Assembly: GCA_910585045.1 (NCBI GenBank)
Contig: CAJUCD010000007.1
Span: 1-64,000 of the forward strand
Length of the DNA stretch: 64,000 nucleotides
Reading direction: 5' to 3'
Source of the DNA: an uncultured Bacilli bacterium
GTDB taxonomy: Bacteria; Bacillota_I; Bacilli_A; RF39; UBA660
Shown: piece after piece, positions 1-8,081 of the stretch
Layout of the letters: every line of letters begins with the position of its first letter
Position numbering within the stretch: the first letter of the stretch is position 1
Made by a program: the position numbers and the translations under genes
Notes under the pieces: generated by a model
What the model saw: the letters and a program-made list of their open reading frames with translations, nothing else
Database searches by the model: none
What the model was told of the DNA's origin: nothing

Positions 1-52
1 AGGCATAACAAAAAAATATTCCCTTATTTTTATTTATTTTTTCTATTTTCAT
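1..52 (-). CDS. Partial unknown gene (first 17 codons only)
   Basis: An ATG at 52 on the minus strand is preceded by a good ribosome binding site (AAGGAGAAG, 55-63) and stays open to the window edge. The visible start reads MKIEKINKNKGIFFCYA. It is divergent from the XRE gene at 181, and the twin operators at 87-131 lie between the two, so it may be a target of that regulator. Too little is visible to name it. Confidence 0.5.
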   Translation of the reverse strand, partial: MKIEKINKNKGIFFCYA

Positions 53-86
53 TTCTTCTCCTTTATAAGTTCTGCTTCATATTTTT

Positions 87-131
87 TATAACTGTACGGT
101 TATATAATTATTGTATAACCAAACGGTTATA
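87..131. promoter_or_regulatory. Twin dyad operators of the XRE regulator
   Basis: Two 18-bp dyads lie 27 bp apart start to start: 87-104 (TATAAC-TGTAC-GGTTATA, one imperfect pair) and 114-131 (TATAACC-AAAC-GGTTATA, perfect). They share the half site GGTTATA and sit between the divergent XRE gene and the gene leaving the left edge. Paired dyads of this kind in front of a small helix-turn-helix gene are typical autoregulatory operators. The binding itself is inferred. Confidence 0.7.
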
Positions 132-180
132 TAGTCAAGCAAAATACATAATAATATGTAAAAATAAAATTGAGGTTATT

Positions 181-408
181 ATGAAAATAGATAGATTAAG
201 AGAAATTAGAGAAGATAAAGATTTGTTTCAAAAAGATATTGCTAATTTTTTAAAGATAACACAAGTTCAATATTCTAGATATGAAACTGGTGTTAGATCA
301 ATACCAATTTATCATTTAGTTAAATTAGCAGAATTTTATAATACAAGTGTAGATTATCTTCTTGGCTTAACTGATGAGAGAAAAGCTTATCCGAAAAGTA
401 TTATTTAA
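181..408 (+). CDS. XRE-family transcriptional regulator (75 aa)
   Basis: This is a short Cro/C1-type helix-turn-helix protein. The HTH covers roughly residues 4-60 (QKDIANFLKI, then QVQYSRYETG as recognition helix) and ends in the usual SVDYLLGL segment. Start ATG 181 has TGAGG at 171-175. It has no other domain, so it should act as a DNA-binding dimer. The twin dyads at 87-131 are its probable operators and suggest control of itself and of the divergent gene at the left edge. A terminator follows at 417-438. Confidence 0.85.
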   Translation: MKIDRLREIREDKDLFQKDIANFLKITQVQYSRYETGVRSIPIYHLVKLAEFYNTSVDYLLGLTDERKAYPKSII

Positions 409-416
409 AAAGAAAA

Positions 417-438
417 AGCTCACAACTTAATGTGAACT
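417..438. terminator. Bidirectional terminator between XRE gene and cdaR
   Basis: AGCTCACA and TGTGAACT form an 8-bp stem with a 6-nt loop, flanked by an A-rich and a T-rich tract. It sits between convergent genes. The weak pair is an A/C mismatch on the plus strand and a G-U on the minus strand, so it should work best for cdaR. Confidence 0.7.
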
Positions 439-442
439 TTTT

Positions 443-1807
443 TTATTGTATTCTTACTTTTACAGTAGTTGATACTGTAAAGTTTAATTTTGGATCATCG
501 TTGGCTATTTCAACTTTTACATCATATTCTCCTGGAGTATAATTTTCCAAATCGATATAAGCGTCAATGTTACTTTCACTAACATTATCAATAACAGATT
601 GAACTCCTTTTACAATGACTGGAATACTGTTAGTACCTATAATATTAGCAGTTAAACCACTTCCTAAATTTTTGTGAGAAATTGTAGAAATGTTTAATTC
701 TTTTTGTTTTTCATCGCCAAATGTTACAGTTATATTTGCTTTAGTTTCACTTATAGCTCTTACACCATTTGGTTTGTTAATAGTTACATTATAAGCTTTT
801 GTTCCACTTGCTCCTTGATCTGCAACATTAATTGTTACTGGTACACTTGAAATATCATTGATACTTTCTTGATCGCCATATATAGTTACAGAATGAGCAT
901 TACTGTTATTAATTAAAATAGACGCTATAGCTTTACCTGTAACAAGACTACCTGTAGTTTTTACTTGAATTGGAACACTCTTAGAATATGTATCTAAAGT
1001 TATTGATGCTGTAAGAGTTGTTGGTACTATTTCAACATCTGTTATAATGCTACCTTTGCTATCATAAGCAAGAACTGTTATATTATCTATATCATAAGTT
1101 CCAGCATCTGATAGGGAACTATTATTTAAATCTATTAAAGCTTTGATAGAAGCAATTTTATTTAAAGTATCTCTACTCCCTTTTACTACGACTTCACTTT
1201 TTGATAATTCTACGTTTTCAACACTTAATCTTTCATTTAAGGCATCAATATTTACTAAGTCATAATCGATTGTTTTAGTAATACTTATTTTATCTTTAAT
1301 AGTAACTGATACATAAGAAGGATCTAATTTATAATTGATTGAGTCAATAGATTTAGTATAAGATAAATATACTTTGTATGCAGAATCTCTTGCCTCATAA
1401 TCAGATAAATCCAAGATAACCATATTAGTTCCTAATTGTTTAGCTAAATATATATCACTCTTTCGACCAATTAATACTATATCTACAGTTTCAGGTATTC
1501 CTTCAACGACATAAGCTTCTTCATTATAATTTACTTTTACAGGAATATTTGTTAATACTTCTGCTTCTGATTCAACTAGTGTAATAACTCTTGAATCTAT
1601 TAAAACAAACATGATAACTGCTAAAATTAATGAAACATATATTATAAAATTAGGTCTACTAAAGATATAATCTAGTTTTAAATTATGAGATTTTAAATAT
1701 TCTCGAATGCTAAATATCAATCTACTAATAGGAGTTACTAAACATTTATCAATTATATGATAAAAACCTATTAATAAGTGCTGAAGCATTTTTATGATTT
1801 TTTTCAT
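443..1807 (-). CDS. cdaR: CdaR (YbbR-domain) regulator of diadenylate cyclase
   Basis: The 454-aa protein has an N-terminal cytoplasmic stretch, one membrane helix at about residues 53-70 (IIYVSLILAVIMFVLI) and a long extracellular beta-rich part made of repeated YbbR domains. CdaR proteins bind CdaA in the membrane and modulate its c-di-AMP output. The gene overlaps cdaA by one base (TAATG), so translation is probably coupled. GlmM, the usual third gene of this operon, is not beside it. Confidence 0.92.
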   Translation of the reverse strand: MKKIIKMLQHLLIGFYHIIDKCLVTPISRLIFSIREYLKSHNLKLDYIFSRPNFIIYVSLILAVIMFVLIDSRVITLVESEAEVLTNIPVKVNYNEEAYVVEGIPETVDIVLIGRKSDIYLAKQLGTNMVILDLSDYEARDSAYKVYLSYTKSIDSINYKLDPSYVSVTIKDKISITKTIDYDLVNIDALNERLSVENVELSKSEVVVKGSRDTLNKIASIKALIDLNNSSLSDAGTYDIDNITVLAYDSKGSIITDVEIVPTTLTASITLDTYSKSVPIQVKTTGSLVTGKAIASILINNSNAHSVTIYGDQESINDISSVPVTINVADQGASGTKAYNVTINKPNGVRAISETKANITVTFGDEKQKELNISTISHKNLGSGLTANIIGTNSIPVIVKGVQSVIDNVSESNIDAYIDLENYTPGEYDVKVEIANDDPKLNFTVSTTVKVRIQ

Positions 1808-2622
1808 TATTCTTCACCTGCACTATCTTTATTTTCAGCTTCATAGAATACTTCTGGCTTTGGATTTATAGCATCAACTAAAAGCATTCTAAATTCATCT
1901 AATGTTAAATTGTAATTAAGTTCGCCATCACAAGCTATACTTATACGACCATTTTCTTCAGATACAACTAATGCAATAGCATCACTTTCCTCAGCAATTC
2001 CTAAGGCTGCGCGGTGACGAGTACCTAATCTTTTAGATATTGATGGATTCATACTTGTTTTAAAAACAGCTCCAGCAACAGTAATTCTATCACCCTGAAT
2101 AACTATTCCTCCATCATGTAAAGGTCCATTAGGGAAGAAAACAGTTTCTAATAAATCGCTTGATAGGTCAGCATATATTTTAGTAGCAGGTTCAATATAT
2201 TCTTGAAGTGATATTTCTCGCTCAATAACTATTAATGCTCCAATTCGGTTACGCTTAAAATATTCTATAGCCTTCATAATTTCATAAACTACTTTTTCTC
2301 TTTCATCTATAGTCAATATTTTATGTCTACCTAGTAACTGTGTTCTACCAATAGATTCTAAAACACTTCTAATTTCGGGCTGAAAAATGACAATTATTGC
2401 AAGAGGTCCCCACTCTACACAATATTGTAATATAATTCCAACTGTGTATAAATTTAAAACATCACTTAATAATTTAACTAGAAGTATTAAGATAACTCCC
2501 TTAAATATTAAAACCATTTTTATATTATTTTTTATGTTTTTTAGGATAAAATAGAAAGCAATCCAAACAATACCTATATCAATTATCTTGGTGACTATTT
2601 CCCATAACATGTTTAGTGTCAT
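1807..2622 (-). CDS. cdaA: CdaA membrane diadenylate cyclase
   Basis: The enzyme joins two ATP into c-di-AMP, which controls potassium and osmolyte transport and cell-wall homeostasis in Firmicutes. The 271-aa protein has three N-terminal membrane helices (residues about 10-90) followed by the DAC domain. The catalytic motifs are visible as PLHDGGIVI (the DGA motif, here DGG) and GTRHRAALG (RHR motif). It is the first gene of the cdaA-cdaR pair. The Ala-to-Gly change in the DGA motif is conservative, and activity is likely but unproven. Confidence 0.94.
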   Translation of the reverse strand: MTLNMLWEIVTKIIDIGIVWIAFYFILKNIKNNIKMVLIFKGVILILLVKLLSDVLNLYTVGIILQYCVEWGPLAIIVIFQPEIRSVLESIGRTQLLGRHKILTIDEREKVVYEIMKAIEYFKRNRIGALIVIEREISLQEYIEPATKIYADLSSDLLETVFFPNGPLHDGGIVIQGDRITVAGAVFKTSMNPSISKRLGTRHRAALGIAEESDAIALVVSEENGRISIACDGELNYNLTLDEFRMLLVDAINPKPEVFYEAENKDSAGEE

Positions 2623-2688
2623 ATGTATTTCACTCTCCTACTTGTATTCTTAAATTATATCAAAAAAGAGGATTTAATTCCATAGTTT

Positions 2689-2943
2689 TTATGTAGTTTC
2701 TACTTGAGCTTTAAACATTCTTGTTAAAACAGTAATAAGTTCACTATCAACTACAATACTCACATATGTTTCAAATCCACTCATGTATTCTTCTAAAATG
2801 ACAACATTAGAAGGAATTACTTCTCTTTTTTCATTTAGTTTCATACCTAGAAAATATTTTTTGCCATAGTACATTGCTTCATTTAAAACAATATACTCCT
2901 CTTTATTTTCTAAAACTATTATTACATTTGGTTTTAATCCCAT
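2689..2943 (-). CDS. Small conserved hypothetical protein (84 aa)
   Basis: The start is placed at ATG 2943 because GGAGG sits just upstream and the preceding gene's stop is at 2945. The longer open frame to 2997 would overlap that gene. The product (MGLKPNVIIVLENKEE...) is a compact beta-rich protein with no membrane segment or signal peptide. It resembles small DUF1292-like proteins in character, but I cannot assign a family. It is probably co-expressed with the coiled-coil gene upstream. Confidence 0.75.
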   Translation of the reverse strand: MGLKPNVIIVLENKEEYIVLNEAMYYGKKYFLGMKLNEKREVIPSNVVILEEYMSGFETYVSIVVDSELITVLTRMFKAQVETT

Positions 2944-2944
2944 G

Positions 2945-4639
2945 TTAGTTACCTCCACTAGCCTCAGAGTTTGTACTATCATTTTTAATAGTTTCAACTG
3001 GTATTATTTCTATAACTTTAAGACGTTTATTAGATTCTTTTTCTTCGGTAATAGTTTTTTCTGTTTCTTTCTCAGTTTCATTATTTGAGAATAAACTGTC
3101 TATTTCTAAACTATTTACTACTTCTTCATTTTTTTCTTCTTTAATGATGTTCTTTTCTGAACCTAAAATCATGTCAATTTGGTCAAATATTTCATCAGGA
3201 GTCTTATCAAACTTTTGACGATTTTTAATATTCTTGATTTCTTCATTAATTTGTTTTAACTGCTCTTTGTCATTTTCTTCTTCCGCTAAATCTTTAGTTT
3301 TAAAATCTAATAATGCTATTTTATTTAAGTTTTCTAATTCTTTAGTATATAAATTGTTTGTATTATTTAAAGTATCAATTAAGCTAGCTAATGTGTTAGT
3401 CTGCGCTATCTTAGAAAGCAAATCTTGTTTGTAAGATTCTAGAATTTCATTTTGAATTTCTTTTTCTTTTTCTTTTTTTGTTATGGTACTTTCAAGATTC
3501 ATTTTACTACGAGCAGTTTTGTTTTTATCTTTTAGGATTGTTCGACATTCATTAATACTTTTCTCTAATCTTAAAATTGTATTTTCTAATTCTGTTACAA
3601 AAACACCTAATTTATCATTAACAAATTCATCAATATTATTGATTTCATTTTGATATTTTTCAATGGTTTGATTATTTTCAGTAATTTCTGCTTTTAAATA
3701 ATCAATTCTTTTAGTAACAATGTCAGTATCAATTTCATCATATTTTTTATTATCAATTAAAGTAGATAATTCTACTCTTAAACTTTCTTTCTTTTCTAGC
3801 TCCTCTTCTAAAATACTACTAGAACTAATATCCATATAAGGTTTAGATTTAACTATAGTTACTAATTCTTTAATTTTATTTAATGCTTCATATATATCAT
3901 TTTCAATAATCAACTCTTTAGCATCAGCACCAATCATGTTAGAATCTGTTAATAATTCTACTTTTCTTTTCTCTAATTGTTCTAGTTCACTATTTAGAGT
4001 AGTTAATTTTTCTTCATCTCTAGCTTTTAAATCTTCATCAATGTAAGCATTTGGATTTTCAAGGTTATCTAAAACATCATTTAGTCTTGTTTTTTCAGTG
4101 TCTAATTTACTGCTTAGCTCATTAAATGCTTGATTATTAAGTTCTAATTCTTTTAAGGTACTTTCATACATTTTGGTTTTTTCTGATAATTCTTTGTTTA
4201 GTTCTTCAACACTTTTTTGTTCTTTATCTAAAAGATTTTGATAATAATTATTATTTGTTGCAGAATTTGCTTTTACTCTTAAGGTTTCAAGATAATTTTC
4301 GTTTTTAGCTAATTTTTCTTTTAAAGTACTTATTTCTGTATGAAGTTTTTTTTCGTTATTTTTGCTTTCTTCTAATGAAAATTTTATTTCCTTTATTCTG
4401 CGGTTTAAACGTGTTATTTTGTTTTTCAAACTTATTTCAATATTTTTATCTACTAATTCATTTGAGGCATTAAAATAACGCGATTCTGTCATTAAACTTT
4501 TTAAATCGTCTATTTCATTTTGCTTGTTTTTTATTTGGCGTTTTAAAGATGCTAATTCCATATTTATTTCTTCTACGTTTAAAGGAGAATTAGCCATATT
4601 CATAAGTATGTCAATATTATTAAAAACTTCTGTATGCAT
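2945..4639 (-). CDS. Long coiled-coil protein of unknown function (564 aa)
   Basis: Nearly the whole protein (residues about 20-470) is heptad-rich Lys/Glu/Leu sequence typical of extended coiled coils. An acidic, low-complexity tail follows and ends in SEASGGN. There is no signal peptide or membrane helix, so it should be cytoplasmic and perhaps a scaffold or cytoskeletal-type filament. It abuts the 84-aa gene downstream. No catalytic motif is visible and I do not recognise the family. Confidence 0.8.
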   Translation of the reverse strand: MHTEVFNNIDILMNMANSPLNVEEINMELASLKRQIKNKQNEIDDLKSLMTESRYFNASNELVDKNIEISLKNKITRLNRRIKEIKFSLEESKNNEKKLHTEISTLKEKLAKNENYLETLRVKANSATNNNYYQNLLDKEQKSVEELNKELSEKTKMYESTLKELELNNQAFNELSSKLDTEKTRLNDVLDNLENPNAYIDEDLKARDEEKLTTLNSELEQLEKRKVELLTDSNMIGADAKELIIENDIYEALNKIKELVTIVKSKPYMDISSSSILEEELEKKESLRVELSTLIDNKKYDEIDTDIVTKRIDYLKAEITENNQTIEKYQNEINNIDEFVNDKLGVFVTELENTILRLEKSINECRTILKDKNKTARSKMNLESTITKKEKEKEIQNEILESYKQDLLSKIAQTNTLASLIDTLNNTNNLYTKELENLNKIALLDFKTKDLAEEENDKEQLKQINEEIKNIKNRQKFDKTPDEIFDQIDMILGSEKNIIKEEKNEEVVNSLEIDSLFSNNETEKETEKTITEEKESNKRLKVIEIIPVETIKNDSTNSEASGGN

Positions 4640-4817
4640 AGTACCTTAACCTAACCTTTTCTATTCTAATATAATATATCATAAGTAAAGAATTTTTGCA
4701 ACGTAAAACTGTTTTAATATGGAACCTATCTTGTTGTTTATATTAATTTTTAATTGCTTATTTTACCTATTTATGTTAGGATAACTTCATAAAAATATTT
4801 AGAAATTGGATGATTTT

Positions 4818-5465
4818 ATGAAACCTATTTATGATTTTGAAAATAATATTAAAAATAATTGGAATAAAAAGAGTGTGAATTTTCGATATAGCGATCTAGA
4901 TAAAATTGAAGATATGAAAGTAGTTACATTATTTGATGATGAAAATAAAAAAATTGTAGATGCAGAATTTTATACTCCTCAAAATAAAGCTTATATTGTT
5001 TTAAATCGAGTGCATTTTGGAGAAAATTATCAAGATAATAAAGTTGATGCTTTAAATAAATTATTTGCGTTTTTATTTTTTTCTGCTAATAGAGATTATA
5101 TAGCGAGCGCTATTTATATGAATATTTTAGGCTCTAATATTAGTGATGCAGATGCGTTAGAAGTAGGATTTTTTAGATATGGTAATAGTATTGATATTTT
5201 GGCATTATTAAATTGGAATTTTTTAGAGATGCTTAATGATAAAACATTAGATCAAGAAGTAAGAACTGCAATAACTCAAGACTTTTTGGCTATAAAAGCT
5301 ATAAAATTAGAACAAATGGAGGATATTCGAAAAAAACTATTAAGTGCTAAAGCGGCTTTATCATTCTTTAAAATGGAAGATACACCTAATCAGGTTTTAT
5401 TAGATGCAAAAGAACAAGAAATTAAACATTTAGAGAGTATACTTGAGTCTAATATAAGTCGATAA
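4818..5465 (+). CDS. Hypothetical protein upstream of cotJ genes
   Basis: About 215 aa if read from ATG 4818 (MKPIYDFEN). The frame is open from a TTG at 4806, and neither start has a strong ribosome binding site. The sequence is soluble and mixed alpha/beta with a helical C-terminus (residues about 165-215), and has no recognised motif. It reads toward the cotJ genes but is separated from them by 82 bp holding a new ribosome binding site, so joint transcription is uncertain. Confidence 0.65.
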   Translation: MKPIYDFENNIKNNWNKKSVNFRYSDLDKIEDMKVVTLFDDENKKIVDAEFYTPQNKAYIVLNRVHFGENYQDNKVDALNKLFAFLFFSANRDYIASAIYMNILGSNISDADALEVGFFRYGNSIDILALLNWNFLEMLNDKTLDQEVRTAITQDFLAIKAIKLEQMEDIRKKLLSAKAALSFFKMEDTPNQVLLDAKEQEIKHLESILESNISR

Positions 5466-5547
5466 AATAATTTAAAACTTTTTTCTGGGTTATAGTTTAG
5501 ACATAATTTAAAAGGCCTCATAAGATATCACTAAGGAGGTTTTTTTA

Positions 5548-5982
5548 ATGTTATTTGAAGATAATGATTTTGATATTAATATGGCAATATTTATGCCCGA
5601 TGTAGATTTTAATAGAGATGTAAAATTATTTGATCCTATAGAAGGATTCTTAAGAGGTAATATGTTTAGAGAGGAATATGAACCTTATAAAAATTTATCT
5701 TATTTCAGATTAAATCCAATGAATGAAAAAGAAAGAGCTTTATTTAATGTAATGGCACTGTCTTTCGCAGTTAATGATTTAAATCTTTATTTAGATTTAC
5801 ATCCAGATAATAAAGAAATATTTCATTCATTTAAAAAATATAATGAAGATTTAGAGAATGCTACTAAAGATTATGAAAAAAATTATGGTCCACTTGAAAT
5901 TACAGGAAAAATGGGCTCAAAATATACTTGGATAGACTCACCATGGCCTTGGGATTCTAAAGGAGGTAGTATGTATGTTTAA
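5548..5982 (+). CDS. cotJB: CotJA-CotJB fusion, spore coat protein
   Basis: Residues about 20-50 carry a CotJA-like stretch (FDPIEGFLRGNMF then EEYEPY). Residues about 60-140 are CotJB (NDLNLYLDLHPDN, YGPLE, SPWPWD). In Bacillus and Clostridium these are normally separate genes cotJA and cotJB in a mother-cell operon with cotJC, so this single reading frame looks like a fusion. AAGGAGG precedes ATG 5548. It overlaps cotJC by 8 bp. The product should be a spore-coat component under sporulation control, although no clear sigma-E/K promoter could be fixed. Confidence 0.85.
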   Translation: MLFEDNDFDINMAIFMPDVDFNRDVKLFDPIEGFLRGNMFREEYEPYKNLSYFRLNPMNEKERALFNVMALSFAVNDLNLYLDLHPDNKEIFHSFKKYNEDLENATKDYEKNYGPLEITGKMGSKYTWIDSPWPWDSKGGSMYV

Positions 5983-6532
5983 ATACGTAAAACACACAAA
6001 TTATCCAGTAAATATTAAGAAAAAAGATTTAAGAATGGCGAAATATTTAATTACACAATTTGGAGGAGCTAATGGTGAACTTGGAGCTGCTATGCGTTAT
6101 TTTTCTCAAAAGTTTAGTATGCCTGATGATTTTGGAAAGTCACTATTAAATGATATTGCTACAGAGGAACTTGGACATTGTGAGATGATTGCTTCAATGG
6201 TTCATCAACTAACTAAAAATGCTAGTTTAAAAGAATTAGAAAATGCTGGTTTAGGTAGTTATTTTACTGATCATGGTAAAGGTATATATCCAATTGATGC
6301 CTCAGGGGTTCCTTTTACTGTATCTTATTTTGCTGTAACTGGTGATCCTATAGCAGATATTGTTGAAGATATGGCTGCTGAACAAAAAGCAAGAGCTACT
6401 TATGAGAATTTGATTGATTTAACTGAAGATGAAGATGTTTTAAGAGTACTTTTATTTTTGCGACAAAGAGAAGTTGTGCATTTTAATAGATTTAAAGAAT
6501 TATATGAATATTATAAGAAAAAAGGTTATTAA
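5975..6532 (+). CDS. cotJC: CotJC, manganese-catalase-type spore coat protein
   Basis: The 185-aa four-helix ferritin-like protein belongs to the manganese catalase family. The metal ligands are recognisable in NGELGAA, ELGHCEM, AAEQKARATYE and REVVHF. CotJC forms part of the spore coat with CotJA/CotJB and is thought to detoxify peroxide or protect the spore. It overlaps the fused cotJA-cotJB gene, so translation is coupled. Its stop codon lies inside the 5' arm of a bidirectional terminator. Confidence 0.93.
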   Translation: MFKYVKHTNYPVNIKKKDLRMAKYLITQFGGANGELGAAMRYFSQKFSMPDDFGKSLLNDIATEELGHCEMIASMVHQLTKNASLKELENAGLGSYFTDHGKGIYPIDASGVPFTVSYFAVTGDPIADIVEDMAAEQKARATYENLIDLTEDEDVLRVLLFLRQREVVHFNRFKELYEYYKKKGY

Positions 6533-6548
6533 AATTAATAGCCTTTTT
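6518..6548. terminator. Bidirectional terminator, cotJC versus 292-aa gene
   Basis: AAAAGGTTATT and AATAGCCTTTT pair around a short AAATT loop, with A- and T-rich flanks. The 5' arm lies in the end of cotJC, and the minus-strand gene ends at 6547, so it serves both transcripts. Confidence 0.7.
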
Positions 6549-7425
6549 ATTTTTTCTTAGATTTTTTGTGAGTTTTAGATTTCTTTTTTCCAGTTTTTTT
6601 CTTTTTATTTGAGGTATTTACCTTTTTTACTGTATTAGTTTTAGTTTTGGTACTAGTATTTGTTTTTTTGGTAGATGGTGATTTTGTTGTTTGTTTAGTT
6701 TCCTTTACTTGAGGCTTTTCTGGTGAATTTGTCTTTTCTTTAGTTGCTGTGGATTTATTTGTACTATTATTATTCTTTTTCTTAGGTGCTTGGTTTGAAG
6801 ATTTAGTTTTAGATGATTTTTTAGTAGGTTGTTTTTTATTAACTGGAGTTGCTGATTTCTTAGTTTTAACAGTATTAGTTTTAGAAGATTCTTCAACAAT
6901 TGCTTTATTATCTTTAATATCTTTTGGTTCTTCTTGATGAACTTCTTTTACAATTATATCTATTTTTGGTTCTTCTAATTTTTCATTTTTAATAACTATA
7001 TTAGTTGATGGTAATTTTTTAATTTTATTTTTCTTATCAGTTGATTTATTATCTTCAACTTTAATGTTTGTAACTTCTAGTTTCTTAATGTTTGGAGATT
7101 CTGTATTATTAATTTTATTTTCTTTATTAACTTCTTTAAAGAATAATTTTCTTATTATAGCTAAACCTTCAAATGAAGATTTTCTTTGTGGTTTTGCAGC
7201 AGAATCTTTGGACTTTTTAGATTTTGACTCTTTAACATCAACTGTAATTGGTTCTTTCTTAATAGTATTATCTTTAAAGTTTAGTTTATCAGAAATAGTT
7301 TTTCTATTCTTAATGTAATTATGAATTTTTATACCAGTCATCGTTATTATAATAAATAATAGCGTGATAAAATAACTGCTTATTAGTACTATAAAAAATA
7401 TATCAATAGGATCAAACTTCTTCAT
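6547..7425 (-). CDS. Membrane-anchored lysine-rich low-complexity protein
   Basis: The 292-aa protein has one membrane helix at about residues 10-30, then an entirely low-complexity chain rich in Lys, Thr, Ser, Asn and Pro. It ends in a polylysine-like tail (KKKKTGKKKSKTHKKSKKK). Such a chain should be disordered and strongly positive, and could bind nucleic acid or anionic wall polymers. It is third in the operon after the LtaS-family gene and the 212-aa membrane protein. The operon position favours an envelope role. I recognise no family. Confidence 0.75.
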   Translation of the reverse strand: MKKFDPIDIFFIVLISSYFITLLFIIITMTGIKIHNYIKNRKTISDKLNFKDNTIKKEPITVDVKESKSKKSKDSAAKPQRKSSFEGLAIIRKLFFKEVNKENKINNTESPNIKKLEVTNIKVEDNKSTDKKNKIKKLPSTNIVIKNEKLEEPKIDIIVKEVHQEEPKDIKDNKAIVEESSKTNTVKTKKSATPVNKKQPTKKSSKTKSSNQAPKKKNNNSTNKSTATKEKTNSPEKPQVKETKQTTKSPSTKKTNTSTKTKTNTVKKVNTSNKKKKTGKKKSKTHKKSKKK

Positions 7426-7442
7426 AATTACACTCCTTTTAT

Positions 7443-8081
7443 TTATGCTTTATCAATTTTAGGATTATATAAAGCTACTTCTAATTTATTATTATTTTTT
7501 ACAAGATAAATAGTTCCTTCTTTATCATATCCTAAATCTTTTTTATATGTATATTTCATAGTTAATTTATATGATTCAACTTTGTTTTTATTTAGTGTTA
7601 TTTCTGTAACTTCATAATTTATTATTTCAACTGCTGTTACTTCAGGAAGATCTTGTACTCGATCTTTATATGTATTATCTATAATATCACCATATATGGT
7701 ATCCATAGCTTTATTTTTGAACATATCTTTTTTATCACTTAAAATATATTCTAAACTTCCTACATCATACTTATTTATTTTGTTATTTAAGGTATAAAAG
7801 TCAATTACAAAAAGTTTTGCGATAGCTTTAGCATATTCTTCGTAATTTATTTCTTCTTGACTAATAACTTCTTCTAATTTTTTAAATTCTGTTTTCATAT
7901 AATCAGTATCTCTGTCATCTAAAGTATAACCAAATTCATCAATACTTGTTATAATACTAGTAACATTTTGAGGTTTTTTATTATTATCTGAACCAATAAA
8001 TAATTTTAAAACTCCTATACCTATAGTGAAAATAAGTAATATTACAATAATAGTCAACCATATTTTATATCTTTTTCGCAT
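7443..8081 (-). CDS. Single-pass membrane protein of unknown function
   Basis: The 212-aa protein has an N-terminal membrane anchor (residues about 8-30, no lipobox cysteine) and an extracellular alpha/beta domain. Its start overlaps the stop of the LtaS-family gene by one base (TAATG), so the two are translationally coupled, and the Lys-rich membrane protein follows 17 bp later. The context suggests a partner of the lipoteichoic-acid-type polymerase. Sequence alone gives no function. Confidence 0.75.
   Translation of the reverse strand: MRKRYKIWLTIIVILLIFTIGIGVLKLFIGSDNNKKPQNVTSIITSIDEFGYTLDDRDTDYMKTEFKKLEEVISQEEINYEEYAKAIAKLFVIDFYTLNNKINKYDVGSLEYILSDKKDMFKNKAMDTIYGDIIDNTYKDRVQDLPEVTAVEIINYEVTEITLNKNKVESYKLTMKYTYKKDLGYDKEGTIYLVKNNNKLEVALYNPKIDKA

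Noticed and set aside
1..52. Calling the left-edge fragment an integrase because of its basic MKIEKINKNKG start
   Set aside because: Seventeen codons are not enough evidence, and the start is compatible with many proteins.
2944..2997. Longer start (102 aa) for the small gene at 2689
   Set aside because: It would overlap the upstream gene by 50 bp, while ATG 2943 has GGAGG directly upstream.
6549..7318. Long hydrophobic open frames on the plus strand opposite the Lys-rich protein
   Set aside because: They are the antisense of a Lys/Thr-rich low-complexity gene (AAA codons give Phe/Leu runs) and have no ribosome binding sites.
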